This document shows positions 1-6,101 of a DNA stretch of 7,186 bases, in pieces. The first letter of the stretch is position 1. Every line of letters starts with the position of its first letter. Under the pieces are notes generated by a model. That model made no database searches. It had not been told where the DNA came from and worked only from the letters and a program-made list of their open reading frames with translations. The translations under genes were made by a program, and so were the position numbers. This DNA is from Proteobacteria bacterium UBA7821 (GTDB taxonomy: Bacteria > Pseudomonadota > Gammaproteobacteria > Comchoanobacterales > Comchoanobacteraceae): assembly GCA_002480165.1 (NCBI GenBank), contig DLBP01000100.1:1-7186 (forward strand), in the 5' to 3' direction.

Positions 1-2
1 AG

Positions 3-374
3 CATTCAGTGGACTCAATTAAAGCACCTCAGGTGGTTATGACATGCAGCGCTTGGATGATTGATAGGGGTCAATATAAAAAAGCGTTGGGTCTGTTTGT
101 GCTACCGATCACAAATGTGGCTGATCACGCTGACTATTTTGAAAGGAAAGCTTACCTATTGCTGAAAATAGGGCGTTCAAAAGAGGCTGTAGAACACTAT
201 CAGCGACTATTGAGTGTTAATCAGAATAATGCCGCTTGGTGGTTGGGTTTGGGTTCTGCATATAAAGTAATGGGTAGCACAATTGAAGCAGGGGATGCGT
301 TTCAAAAGGCATTGGCTCAAGCACCCAAAACTGCCGGGTATAAGGCATTTTTGATGCGGGAGATCAATGGGTAG
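3..374 (+). CDS. TPR-repeat protein, C-terminal part (MshN-like), 5' end outside the window
   Basis: The reading frame is open to the left edge, so this is probably the 3' part of a longer gene. A GTG at 9 is the first possible start inside the window, but it has no convincing ribosome site within the few bases available. The visible 120-odd residues are helical and contain about three tetratricopeptide repeats. The clearest two are around residues 40-74 ('YLLLKIGRSKEAVEHYQRLL') and 75-108 ('AAWWLGLGSAYKVMGS'), counted from the GTG. The 'WWLGLG' phrase followed by an A-x-x-A-F/Y-x-x-A-L helix resembles the C-terminal TPR region of MshN, which lies just before the MshE ATPase in MSHA pilus loci. 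The stop overlaps the next gene by 8 bases, so the two are translationally linked. TPR assignment is good. The MshN link rests mainly on gene order. Confidence 0.72.
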   Translation, partial: HSVDSIKAPQVVMTCSAWMIDRGQYKKALGLFVLPITNVADHADYFERKAYLLLKIGRSKEAVEHYQRLLSVNQNNAAWWLGLGSAYKVMGSTIEAGDAFQKALAQAPKTAGYKAFLMREING

Positions 375-2004
375 CGTAGAGAAAAAAATCGATTTTTATC
401 AGTATTTATGGCAGATGAATGCGATTGGTGATCGAGAGTACAGCATCATTAGAGAACGTCAGCTGAGTGACGATGAAATATCCACTCGCATCAAGACGGC
501 GGCTAATTTAATTACAATTTATAGGCAACAGTGGGATGCATTGGAGCAAGCAGATTTAAATCGGCATTTTTCTGATGATCTATTAGATAAATTAAGCACA
601 ACAACCTGTCAACGATTTAAAATCATTCCTTACGATTTAGATAAATCAGGTAAATTAAAAGTAGCGTGTGTGAACCCATTATTGAATGCGATGCGGAAAG
701 TCGTCTCAAGAGAAATCCCAGCATTTAAAATAGAATATTGTCTGGCTGATAAAGAGACCGTTTTGCGATTATTGAAGGTTTACTATCGTGACATTAGCCA
801 TATTATTGATAAAGCTCAGGAAGCTTCTGGTGAGTCTGCATTTTTGTCGGGTGATTCAGCTGGCCTGGATACACTCATTGATCAAATTGTCATTGATGGT
901 TACGAACGTCATGCAACTGATATCCATTTGGTTTTTCAGGGTGATATATTGTTTTATCGTTTGCGATTGAATAACTGTTTTTTCCCGATGATTAAGTTAC
1001 CAAATCCAATTAGTATGGTATTAAAAAATCGTCTATTAATCCGTAGTGGGTGTGCTTTTAATCGTTTGAACAATGTCCGAGATGCAGCAGTGGAGATACC
1101 CTATAAAGACACCTGCATTCCAGTTAGGGTATCGTACGTACCCACTCCAGATGGTTATTCTATCGTATTGCGGATTATCAGGCCCAGTTATCTCAGCTTC
1201 AATAAGGATGATTTTCTACCAGAACAGTGGAGTGATTTTATTTTTCAGATGAAATACAACCGAGGTTTGGTGTTAATTACCGGACCTGTAGGTAGTGGTA
1301 AAACAACCATATACTATTCCTCAATGCAGTATCTGGCTTCTGAGAGAATGAAGATTATTTCGTTAGAAGATCCAGTTGAATCCAATGTGCATGGGGCTTT
1401 TCAGGTGGATCTTGGTAAAACCAGATTGACATTTTCAGATACCATGAAGGTGATTCTACGACAAGATCCAGATATCGTCATGATTGGTGAGGTTAGAACA
1501 GAGGAAGAAATCAAGAGTGTGTCCGCTGCGAAGCTTAGTGGTAATATGGTTTTCACCACTCTACACGCCTTGACCCCTTGGGATACGCTAATCAAACTGA
1601 GACGTTTGGGTTATCCAGAGGAGCAGCTACTTAATCAGTCTGTGACTATTTTAACGGTGAGATTGGTTCCGATCATTTGTTCAGATTGTGCCGAGGTCTA
1701 TCAACCGACGGCTGAGGAGATGAGGCAACTTGAGGTGCTGAACTTACAGAGTGATGTGAAGTCATTCAAAAAAGCGGTTGGCTGTGAAGTCTGTCAATAC
1801 AGTGGCTATGTGGCGATGAAGCCGTTTTATGATGTGTTAACGGTTGATGCTTCGCACATGACAAAATTAATGGATAATTGGAACTCCTTGCGTCAAGACA
1901 GTCATCTACATGGGCCAATTAATCACATGCGTTCATTTTTGATGGGGTTGATGAAGAAAGGGGACATCGATTTAAAAACGTTATTTGGGTTTTTGATAGA
2001 ATGA
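367..2004 (+). CDS. GspE/PilB/MshE-family secretion (pilus assembly) ATPase
   Basis: A cytoplasmic hexameric ATPase of the type II secretion / type IV pilus superfamily, 545 aa, about the usual length. Residues ~8-32 look like a degenerate first MshEN repeat, and ~80-140 fit the rest of the N1 domain. The N2 domain follows at ~165-272, with 'ATDIHL' in place of the usual 'ASDIH' and 'VRVSYVPT'. The motor carries every core motif: Walker A GPVGSGKTT (306-314), Asp box EDPVE (334-338), Walker B DPDIVMIGEVR (367-377) and His box FTTLHA (396-401). A zinc tetracysteine is present as C438-x2-C441 and C473-x2-C476. It should therefore be an active ATPase. The usual 'GY-x-GR' after the last cysteine pair is changed to 'GYVAMK', and 'PQDG' in N2 is missing. 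The start is ATG with GGGAG four bases upstream, inside the preceding gene. The next gene overlaps by 4 bases. Family is certain; the exact subtype (MshE, PilB or GspE) is inferred. Confidence 0.95.
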   Translation: MGSVEKKIDFYQYLWQMNAIGDREYSIIRERQLSDDEISTRIKTAANLITIYRQQWDALEQADLNRHFSDDLLDKLSTTTCQRFKIIPYDLDKSGKLKVACVNPLLNAMRKVVSREIPAFKIEYCLADKETVLRLLKVYYRDISHIIDKAQEASGESAFLSGDSAGLDTLIDQIVIDGYERHATDIHLVFQGDILFYRLRLNNCFFPMIKLPNPISMVLKNRLLIRSGCAFNRLNNVRDAAVEIPYKDTCIPVRVSYVPTPDGYSIVLRIIRPSYLSFNKDDFLPEQWSDFIFQMKYNRGLVLITGPVGSGKTTIYYSSMQYLASERMKIISLEDPVESNVHGAFQVDLGKTRLTFSDTMKVILRQDPDIVMIGEVRTEEEIKSVSAAKLSGNMVFTTLHALTPWDTLIKLRRLGYPEEQLLNQSVTILTVRLVPIICSDCAEVYQPTAEEMRQLEVLNLQSDVKSFKKAVGCEVCQYSGYVAMKPFYDVLTVDASHMTKLMDNWNSLRQDSHLHGPINHMRSFLMGLMKKGDIDLKTLFGFLIE

Positions 2005-3218
2005 AAGCTTTTTGGTTATTATACAGGCGGCATGGTAATCGACATAATTGCATCCTTTATGCACCAAATGAAAACAAAATGCTGGAGATGTTGCCAGATG
2101 ATCTGGTGATTACACGTATTCGACGTTTTCCAAGTGTCATTGATATACCTATTCGTTTTTTACAGCGAAATTTAATGATTAGTCGATTTAAAAATAGACG
2201 GTTGATGTCATTATTTGACACGATTTTGAATTCATTGGTTAACGTTGATTGGGATTTGAATAGCTTACTACAAGAGAGTATATTATCGGGTCACATGTTG
2301 TATTTACAGTATGAATACTGTGTTTTATTCCATTCTTTGGAATCAGGTAATCCACTGAGTCAGTCATTGGTTCGTTTTTCAGGTATCCCTAGCCACATTT
2401 TGACAATGATCGGCTTTGTTGAAAAAGGCGTCGATTTTGTGATGATTCTTAAAAATTGTATTGCTTACTTCGAAATAGGTGTTAAACGAAACTATTCTTT
2501 TTCTAAGTACTTTCATTTTGCTAGTTTTCTAATTATGCTGGAGGTACTGTATGCTTCATTTTTAGCACAAAACGAGCTGAAAGATTATTTTTATTACTTC
2601 CGGATGGTGATGCATGAACCGCCTATGGTGGCCAAGTACTTTTATGAATTATTTACCAGCTTTAAACCCAGAGAGGTGGTGACCACCTTTTTCAAGATAT
2701 ATGCTGTATTATTTCTAATTAGATTTCTATATTCTATGCTCAAACCACTGAGGTGGATACTTGACTTTATTAAATTGTATATGCCGATTTATTCCAATAT
2801 TGAGTATTTGAGGTGTCAGTTAAATGTATTTTACGCCATCAAATTGGCTGACGAAACGATGATGAGTTATACGGATAGCCTTGATATTATTGGCAGACAA
2901 ATCGACAATATCTTTTTATTGAAAAGGTGGCAGAAGGTTAGGGCTGAGCGAGAAGTGTATAGTGAACCGGTGACTGAGATGGTGAATCAATTGTTTGCCA
3001 ACAGCAAAACGATGGCTCGATTGAATAAGGGCCAAAATAGTGTTGGGTCTGCTGATATTGAGCTCATTGATATGGATCTTAAGCATAAGATTTTTATTAA
3101 GGATATGATTGTGTTCGCGTTTGCAATGTTTTTTGTAGTTGGGTTACCTATCTGGAGCATGGTGAGTGTCTCGATGACGCAGTATGAATTTTGGATGGTG
3201 CGTTTAAGGAGTGGTTAG
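2001..3218 (+). CDS. GspF/PilC/MshG-like inner-membrane platform protein (divergent)
   Basis: A 405-aa protein in the position and of the size of the T2SS/T4P platform protein, the inner-membrane partner of the assembly ATPase. Three hydrophobic segments stand out at about 169-189, 228-247 and 367-388, the usual topology for GspF/PilC. The first cytoplasmic domain (~62-158) keeps the family outline: 'ESGNPLSQSL' matches the usual 'G-x-x-L-S-x-A-L', and 'MIGFVEKG' followed by 'ILKNCIAYFE' matches 'i-x-x-G-E-x-x-G ... la-x-y-x-E', with the Gly before Glu replaced by Val. The second domain (~250-360) is much more divergent and lacks an obvious GE motif. The first ~55 residues are basic and not recognised. 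The start codon overlaps the ATPase stop (ATGA), which suggests translational coupling; there is no strong ribosome site. The stop overlaps the convergent gene's stop. Assigned from weak motifs, topology and context together. Confidence 0.82.
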   Translation: MKAFWLLYRRHGNRHNCILYAPNENKMLEMLPDDLVITRIRRFPSVIDIPIRFLQRNLMISRFKNRRLMSLFDTILNSLVNVDWDLNSLLQESILSGHMLYLQYEYCVLFHSLESGNPLSQSLVRFSGIPSHILTMIGFVEKGVDFVMILKNCIAYFEIGVKRNYSFSKYFHFASFLIMLEVLYASFLAQNELKDYFYYFRMVMHEPPMVAKYFYELFTSFKPREVVTTFFKIYAVLFLIRFLYSMLKPLRWILDFIKLYMPIYSNIEYLRCQLNVFYAIKLADETMMSYTDSLDIIGRQIDNIFLLKRWQKVRAEREVYSEPVTEMVNQLFANSKTMARLNKGQNSVGSADIELIDMDLKHKIFIKDMIVFAFAMFFVVGLPIWSMVSVSMTQYEFWMVRLRSG

Positions 3219-3748
3219 TCACATCCAGTATAGGGAGGTGGCAGTGTGTGTGATAGGTTAACCTCATTGCCAGATACATTAAAAGTAGCAAATTTTTTCC
3301 CTTGATCATTCGCGACTCTTTGGCAAAGAAAACCAGTTATTTCGGTTTCGTGATGATTAATGCCATCGTGTACATTAATGAGCTGTGCATTTTTCCCTAG
3401 AGCGGTTAATTTCAGCTCGGTGCCTTTGAGTAAGGCGCTAATACCTGGCTGCTGGTCTTTAAACGAGACATAGACGCTGAGATGGCCATCGGTATCAATG
3501 GCAGCGTATGCATTGTTTAGGTAGACAATGTTTCCATTGTGCCAGAATGCATCGCTATGATCAGCGTCAGCATGTCCGCTACCTTGGTAGAGAGTCGGGG
3601 ATTGATTGTAATCTTCAGTCACGGTGTCGAGAAAAGCTTGTACCTTTTTATGTTCAATTTCGACTTGATGCTGGAGGTCTCGGCTAGCGAGCTCAAAGCT
3701 ATAAGCTGGTATGAGACAGATCGATAAGACTAGTAGGTATCTAAGCAT
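3215..3748 (-). CDS. Exported protein with pilin-head-like C-terminal domain (paralogue family, 2 Cys)
   Basis: A 177-aa protein of unknown function, last gene of a three-gene unit. A hydrophobic N-terminus (residues ~3-15) ends in 'PAYS', a plausible signal peptidase I site before F18. No prepilin leader is visible. Residues ~19-50 should form an amphipathic helix. The C-terminal half reads like a type IV pilin globular head: 'LSVYVSFKD' (90-98), 'LLKGTELKLTA' (106-116), 'ITGFLC' (137-142), then 'LPPPYTGC' ending at C176. C142 and C176 would make the pilin-like terminal disulfide loop. The closest relative here is the next upstream gene, which shares the 'LPPP-x(3)-C' ending. A GAGGAG ribosome site lies across the upstream stop, six bases before this ATG. 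The TAA overlaps the stop of the convergent platform gene. Export is well supported; pilin-like fold is inference. Confidence 0.85.
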   Translation of the reverse strand: MLRYLLVLSICLIPAYSFELASRDLQHQVEIEHKKVQAFLDTVTEDYNQSPTLYQGSGHADADHSDAFWHNGNIVYLNNAYAAIDTDGHLSVYVSFKDQQPGISALLKGTELKLTALGKNAQLINVHDGINHHETEITGFLCQRVANDQGKKFATFNVSGNEVNLSHTLPPPYTGCD

Positions 3749-3751
3749 ATT

Positions 3752-4324
3752 TTACTCCTCAACAAGTTGGCACTGATTGATTGGTGGTGGTAGTGTGATT
3801 GTCAAATCGATAGCTGATTCAGTGCTGTCAAAGCTTTTGAGCATGCCAAATGTTTGTCCTTGTGGATTGGTTGGACGAATACATTGAAAGCTAGTGATGT
3901 CATTTTCATGGTCATCAATCTGGTTGATGTCTATTATTTGATTGCTATTCGATAGGCTTAAGAAAACTAATGTTGTACCGGCCATTAAGTTGCTGCATGA
4001 GACGTTATCTGCCTGTGATTTAAATACAACATGAACGGCTACCTGCTGGTTTTGATTAACAAAGGCGTAGAGGTTGGCTAGGCAAAAATGATTGGGTATA
4101 ATCTGGCTGATAGCATTGGGATGATTGATATCAGCAGAGCCAATATTGCTAAACTGGTCCTTATTGATATGGTAGGACTGTTTCGTTTGATTAAGTATGT
4201 CTTCAATCAGATACAGTTCGGTTTGAATTTGGTTAGCAAACTGTTGGTTGATCAGGTCAACATTGGCCCAACTGGGTATCAGGTTGGTCATCATGGCCAT
4301 ACATGCCAGTATTATCACCTTCAT
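3752..4324 (-). CDS. Exported protein with pilin-head-like C-terminal domain (paralogue family, 4 Cys)
   Basis: A 190-aa protein of unknown function. The signal peptide is residues 1-20, with a likely cut after 'SWA'. A helix-forming, Gln/Asn-rich stretch follows (~21-50). The C-terminal part matches its downstream neighbour: 'VAVHVVFKS' (95-103), 'LMAGTTLVFLSL' (113-124), 'DITSFQC' (142-148) and 'LPPPINQC' ending at C185. C148 and C185 correspond to the pilin-style terminal loop. C81 and C110 are extra and do not line up with the second cysteine pair of the three larger paralogues, so they may be an independent disulfide. The start codon overlaps the upstream stop (ATGA, 4321-4324) and has only a weak ribosome site, so translation probably depends on the small upstream gene. 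The 3' end carries the ribosome site of the next gene. Likely periplasmic or secreted. Confidence 0.86.
   Translation of the reverse strand: MKVIILACMAMMTNLIPSWANVDLINQQFANQIQTELYLIEDILNQTKQSYHINKDQFSNIGSADINHPNAISQIIPNHFCLANLYAFVNQNQQVAVHVVFKSQADNVSCSNLMAGTTLVFLSLSNSNQIIDINQIDDHENDITSFQCIRPTNPQGQTFGMLKSFDSTESAIDLTITLPPPINQCQLVEE
3755..3760 (-). promoter_or_regulatory. Ribosome binding site embedded in the upstream gene's last codons
   Basis: GAGGAG on the - strand also encodes the final Glu-Glu of the 190-aa protein and precedes the ATG at 3748 by six bases. This arrangement favours translational coupling. Confidence 0.85.
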
Positions 4325-4593
4325 GTCGTAGGTTCTTCGAGGTTATCGACGCGCTCATAGCGTCCAATGCTTTGACTATAATAATAGGTTGTTTCATCGG
4401 AGTCTTGACATTCAATACGCCCCAGGGAACCGGTGACCTCTCCTATTTTCGTGTCTCCATCCGGACAAACAATTGCTTCATCATTGCCGCCTTGTGGGGT
4501 GGAGTCAGATTGGAAACTGGCACCACCACGGGCGAAAGCGCCTGTCAACAATATTGCTGCGATTGTTAAAGAACTTAATATTAGGTTTTTCAT
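4321..4593 (-). CDS. Small exported protein with two cysteines, unknown function
   Basis: A 90-aa protein, not recognised. It starts 'MKNLILSSLTIAAILLTGAFA', a textbook signal peptide with cleavage expected after A21. The mature part is about 69 residues, polar and acidic, with C43 in 'IVCPDGDTKIG' and C62 in 'RIECQDSDE', probably one disulfide, and a Tyr-rich stretch 'TTYYYSQ'. It lacks the helix and the V-x-F-K / G-K-T motifs of its neighbours, so it is not clearly a member of the paralogue family. The ATG at 4593 is chosen over a longer frame reaching 4707 because AAGGAGA sits 7-8 bases upstream and the signal peptide begins there. The longer version would also read through the promoter and into the neighbouring gene. 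It is the first gene of a three-gene unit and overlaps the next by 4 bases. Confidence 0.85.
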   Translation of the reverse strand: MKNLILSSLTIAAILLTGAFARGGASFQSDSTPQGGNDEAIVCPDGDTKIGEVTGSLGRIECQDSDETTYYYSQSIGRYERVDNLEEPTT

Positions 4594-4600
4594 GATCTCA

Positions 4601-4607
4601 TCTCCTT
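4601..4607 (-). promoter_or_regulatory. Ribosome binding site fixing the start of the 90-aa gene
   Basis: AAGGAGA on the - strand, seven bases before the ATG at 4593. It shows that the long frame upstream is not used. Confidence 0.85.
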
Positions 4608-4621
4608 TAGTACTCAATATT

Positions 4622-4650
4622 ATTATAGTACACAGTGTCGGATTTTGACG
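4622..4650 (-). promoter_or_regulatory. Promoter of the three-gene unit 4593-3215, with weak -35
   Basis: On the - strand, a perfect -10 TATAAT (4627-4622) lies about 29 bases upstream of the ATG at 4593. At 17 bases the -35 position holds CGTCAA, a poor match, and no better hexamer is found at 16 or 18. CGGAT direct repeats (+ strand 4639-4643 and 4649-4653) overlap the -35 region, so an activator may be needed. This is inference. Confidence 0.72.
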
Positions 4651-4660
4651 GATATCGGAG

Positions 4661-5308
4661 CTAGTTTGTGAAACTATAGGAACACATTGACCAGGGGGGG
4701 CCGTCAATTCCAGTTAGTAAATTAGCTGGCGTACCGTCTCCATCTAAATCAATGGTGCCCATTGGGAAACCTTGGTTTTCAGTCGATGGGTTATAACACA
4801 CCCAGCCAGTAATAATGCTGTGTGTAGGATCGCCTGCTTCCAATGTGGATTTATTGATCAAGTCATTGGTTAGGTTACCACCCACAGCACAAAAGGCCAC
4901 GATTTTTCCATCTAGAGTCGGTGATATATCACTTTGTTCGCTTGTATTCTTAAATCTGGCTTCGATACACAGTTGGCCGATGTGGCTTGCAGATAGATAA
5001 TCAAAGTTACTGATGTTGTCGATGCTGGCATCTTTGTGATTATCGACTTGGACAAACCCTGCTTTAATTTCAGCGATGGGTGTGTAGTTTGAGAGTTGGC
5101 CGGTTGTGTAGGTGATGTGTATTAGAGGCAGGTTTTCTTGGTGATGTGTTAGATTCAGCTCAAGAGTCCGCATACTGGCCACAACTTGATTGGCTAGCTT
5201 AAGTTGTGCTGCCAGCTGATTGCTCAGCAGGACAATAGAATTTTGTTGCGCAAACGATGAAGTGGTTAACACCACTATAAACGCAAGCAACGAGTGTAAA
5301 AACATCAT
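4661..5308 (-). CDS. Exported protein with pilin-head-like domain and a possible Ca-binding loop (paralogue family, 4 Cys)
   Basis: A 215-aa protein of unknown function, transcribed alone from its own promoter. The signal peptide is residues 1-20 (cut after 'SFA'), unusual in having no Lys or Arg before the hydrophobic core. A helix at ~24-50 is followed by a middle region with 'AGFVQVD' at 83-89, equivalent to 'WGFV' in the larger paralogues. The C-terminal domain has 'GQLCIEARFKN' (111-121), 'LDGKIVAFCAV' (132-142), 'ITGWVCYNP' (166-174) and a last cysteine in 'PPWSMC' (C209). C114-C140 has the same 26-residue spacing as in the two larger paralogues, and C171-C209 is the terminal loop. 'DLDGDG' (187-192) resembles a calcium-binding D-x-D-x-D-G loop. 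GGAG lies six bases before the first of two ATGs. Pilin-like fold and Ca binding are inferred. Confidence 0.87.
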   Translation of the reverse strand: MMFLHSLLAFIVVLTTSSFAQQNSIVLLSNQLAAQLKLANQVVASMRTLELNLTHHQENLPLIHITYTTGQLSNYTPIAEIKAGFVQVDNHKDASIDNISNFDYLSASHIGQLCIEARFKNTSEQSDISPTLDGKIVAFCAVGGNLTNDLINKSTLEAGDPTHSIITGWVCYNPSTENQGFPMGTIDLDGDGTPANLLTGIDGPPWSMCSYSFTN

Positions 5309-5313
5309 GATAA

Positions 5314-5321
5314 GCTCCTCT
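5314..5321 (-). promoter_or_regulatory. Ribosome binding site of the 215-aa gene
   Basis: AGAGGAGC on the - strand. The GGAG core is six bases before the first ATG (5308), or nine before the second (5305). Confidence 0.85.
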
Positions 5322-5334
5322 TATACATACTACT

Positions 5335-5363
5335 ATTATAGCACTTATCGATCAATCAGTAAA
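5335..5363 (-). promoter_or_regulatory. Sigma70 promoter of the 215-aa exported protein gene
   Basis: On the - strand, -35 TTTACT (5363-5358), a 17-base spacer and -10 TATAAT (5340-5335), with TGC just before it (extended -10). The expected start is near 5328, giving a leader of about 20 bases that carries the GGAG ribosome site. It closely resembles the promoter at 6913-6941, sharing TGCTATAATA. Confidence 0.85.
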
Positions 5364-5386
5364 CATAATTAGTTGATTATATTGTT

Positions 5387-6100
5387 TTATTCGACAATAT
5401 TTATCGGGTCTCTCAGGCAGTTGTCTAAGTAGTCAGTGCCGGTTATTTTTGTTTTATTCAAGCGGCCATTTGACTGAGTGTAGCCAAAGGCGGAGCCGCC
5501 ATTGTTGAGATCGTTATGCGGGTTAATGCACTTCCAGCCACTTGAACCCTCCATATTTTTCGCATGAAGTTCATCATGGCTAACCAATTCCAGGTCGATT
5601 AGTTCACTGCCATTTCGAGTGAGTGCGCACAAGATAACCGTTTTGTTAGCGAATATTGGGCTTGCATTTTTAATTTCACTCATGTCTTTGAAGTGAACTT
5701 CTAAGCATAGGTGATGGTTGAATGTGACCTTATCGGCTGTGACGGTATCAAATGTGCTATTGTCTTCCAAATCTTCATCAACAAACCCCCAAGATAATGT
5801 TCGCACAATCGTATTTTTCTCAATTTGTTGGACCTCTGTCGCTTTATGTCGACAGTAGTTGTCTTCAAATGAAATGCTACAAAACTCTTGGCGACCGGGT
5901 CCTATACTACTGCCTTTTTGTAAAAATTCTTTCCTAATTTGGTTAGTGATGACGACGATTTTTTTTTCAGCCTCACCCATCTGGTTAGATAGATTGGCTG
6001 ATAAAATCTGAGACATGTCAATACTGGCATAGAGTTGACTGAAGATGCATACATTTAGCATCATGAAATATGGCAGTAATGAATGCATTGTGCTGATCAT
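5387..6100 (-). CDS. Exported protein with pilin-head-like domain (paralogue family, 6 Cys), second of a tandem pair
   Basis: A 237-aa protein of unknown function. The frame is open further upstream (to 6310), but that would bury 70 residues inside the preceding gene. The ATG at 6100 lies one base after that gene's stop, has GGTGG five bases upstream and begins the signal peptide. Cleavage is likely after 'LYA' (residue 25); the leader has no Lys or Arg. A helical, Lys/Glu-rich segment (~28-60) follows, then 'EFCSI' (C74, C83), 'LSWGFV' (102-107), 'LCLEVHFKD' (131-139), 'NKTVILCA' (152-159), 'SGWKCINP' (187-194) and C228. All six cysteines match the upstream paralogue with near-identical spacing, predicting three disulfides. 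Both share 'NPH...NNGG' after the W-x-C motif. An internal ATG at 6088 is also possible but lacks a well-spaced ribosome site. Confidence 0.87.
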   Translation of the reverse strand: MISTMHSLLPYFMMLNVCIFSQLYASIDMSQILSANLSNQMGEAEKKIVVITNQIRKEFLQKGSSIGPGRQEFCSISFEDNYCRHKATEVQQIEKNTIVRTLSWGFVDEDLEDNSTFDTVTADKVTFNHHLCLEVHFKDMSEIKNASPIFANKTVILCALTRNGSELIDLELVSHDELHAKNMEGSSGWKCINPHNDLNNGGSAFGYTQSNGRLNKTKITGTDYLDNCLRDPINIVE

Positions 6101-6101
6101 G

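Noticed and set aside
788..1595. Open frames at 788-970 (+) and 1401-1595 (-) inside the ATPase gene.
   Set aside because: They are shadows of a gene with fully conserved motifs and encode nothing recognisable.
4594..4707. A longer start (4707) for the 90-aa gene.
   Set aside because: It would cross the promoter and the end of the 215-aa gene. A strong ribosome site and a signal peptide begin at 4593.
5379..5400. Inverted repeat ATATTGT / ACAATAT around the stop of the 237-aa gene, as a terminator.
   Set aside because: The stem is only 7 AT-rich pairs with no following T-run on the - strand, too weak to call.
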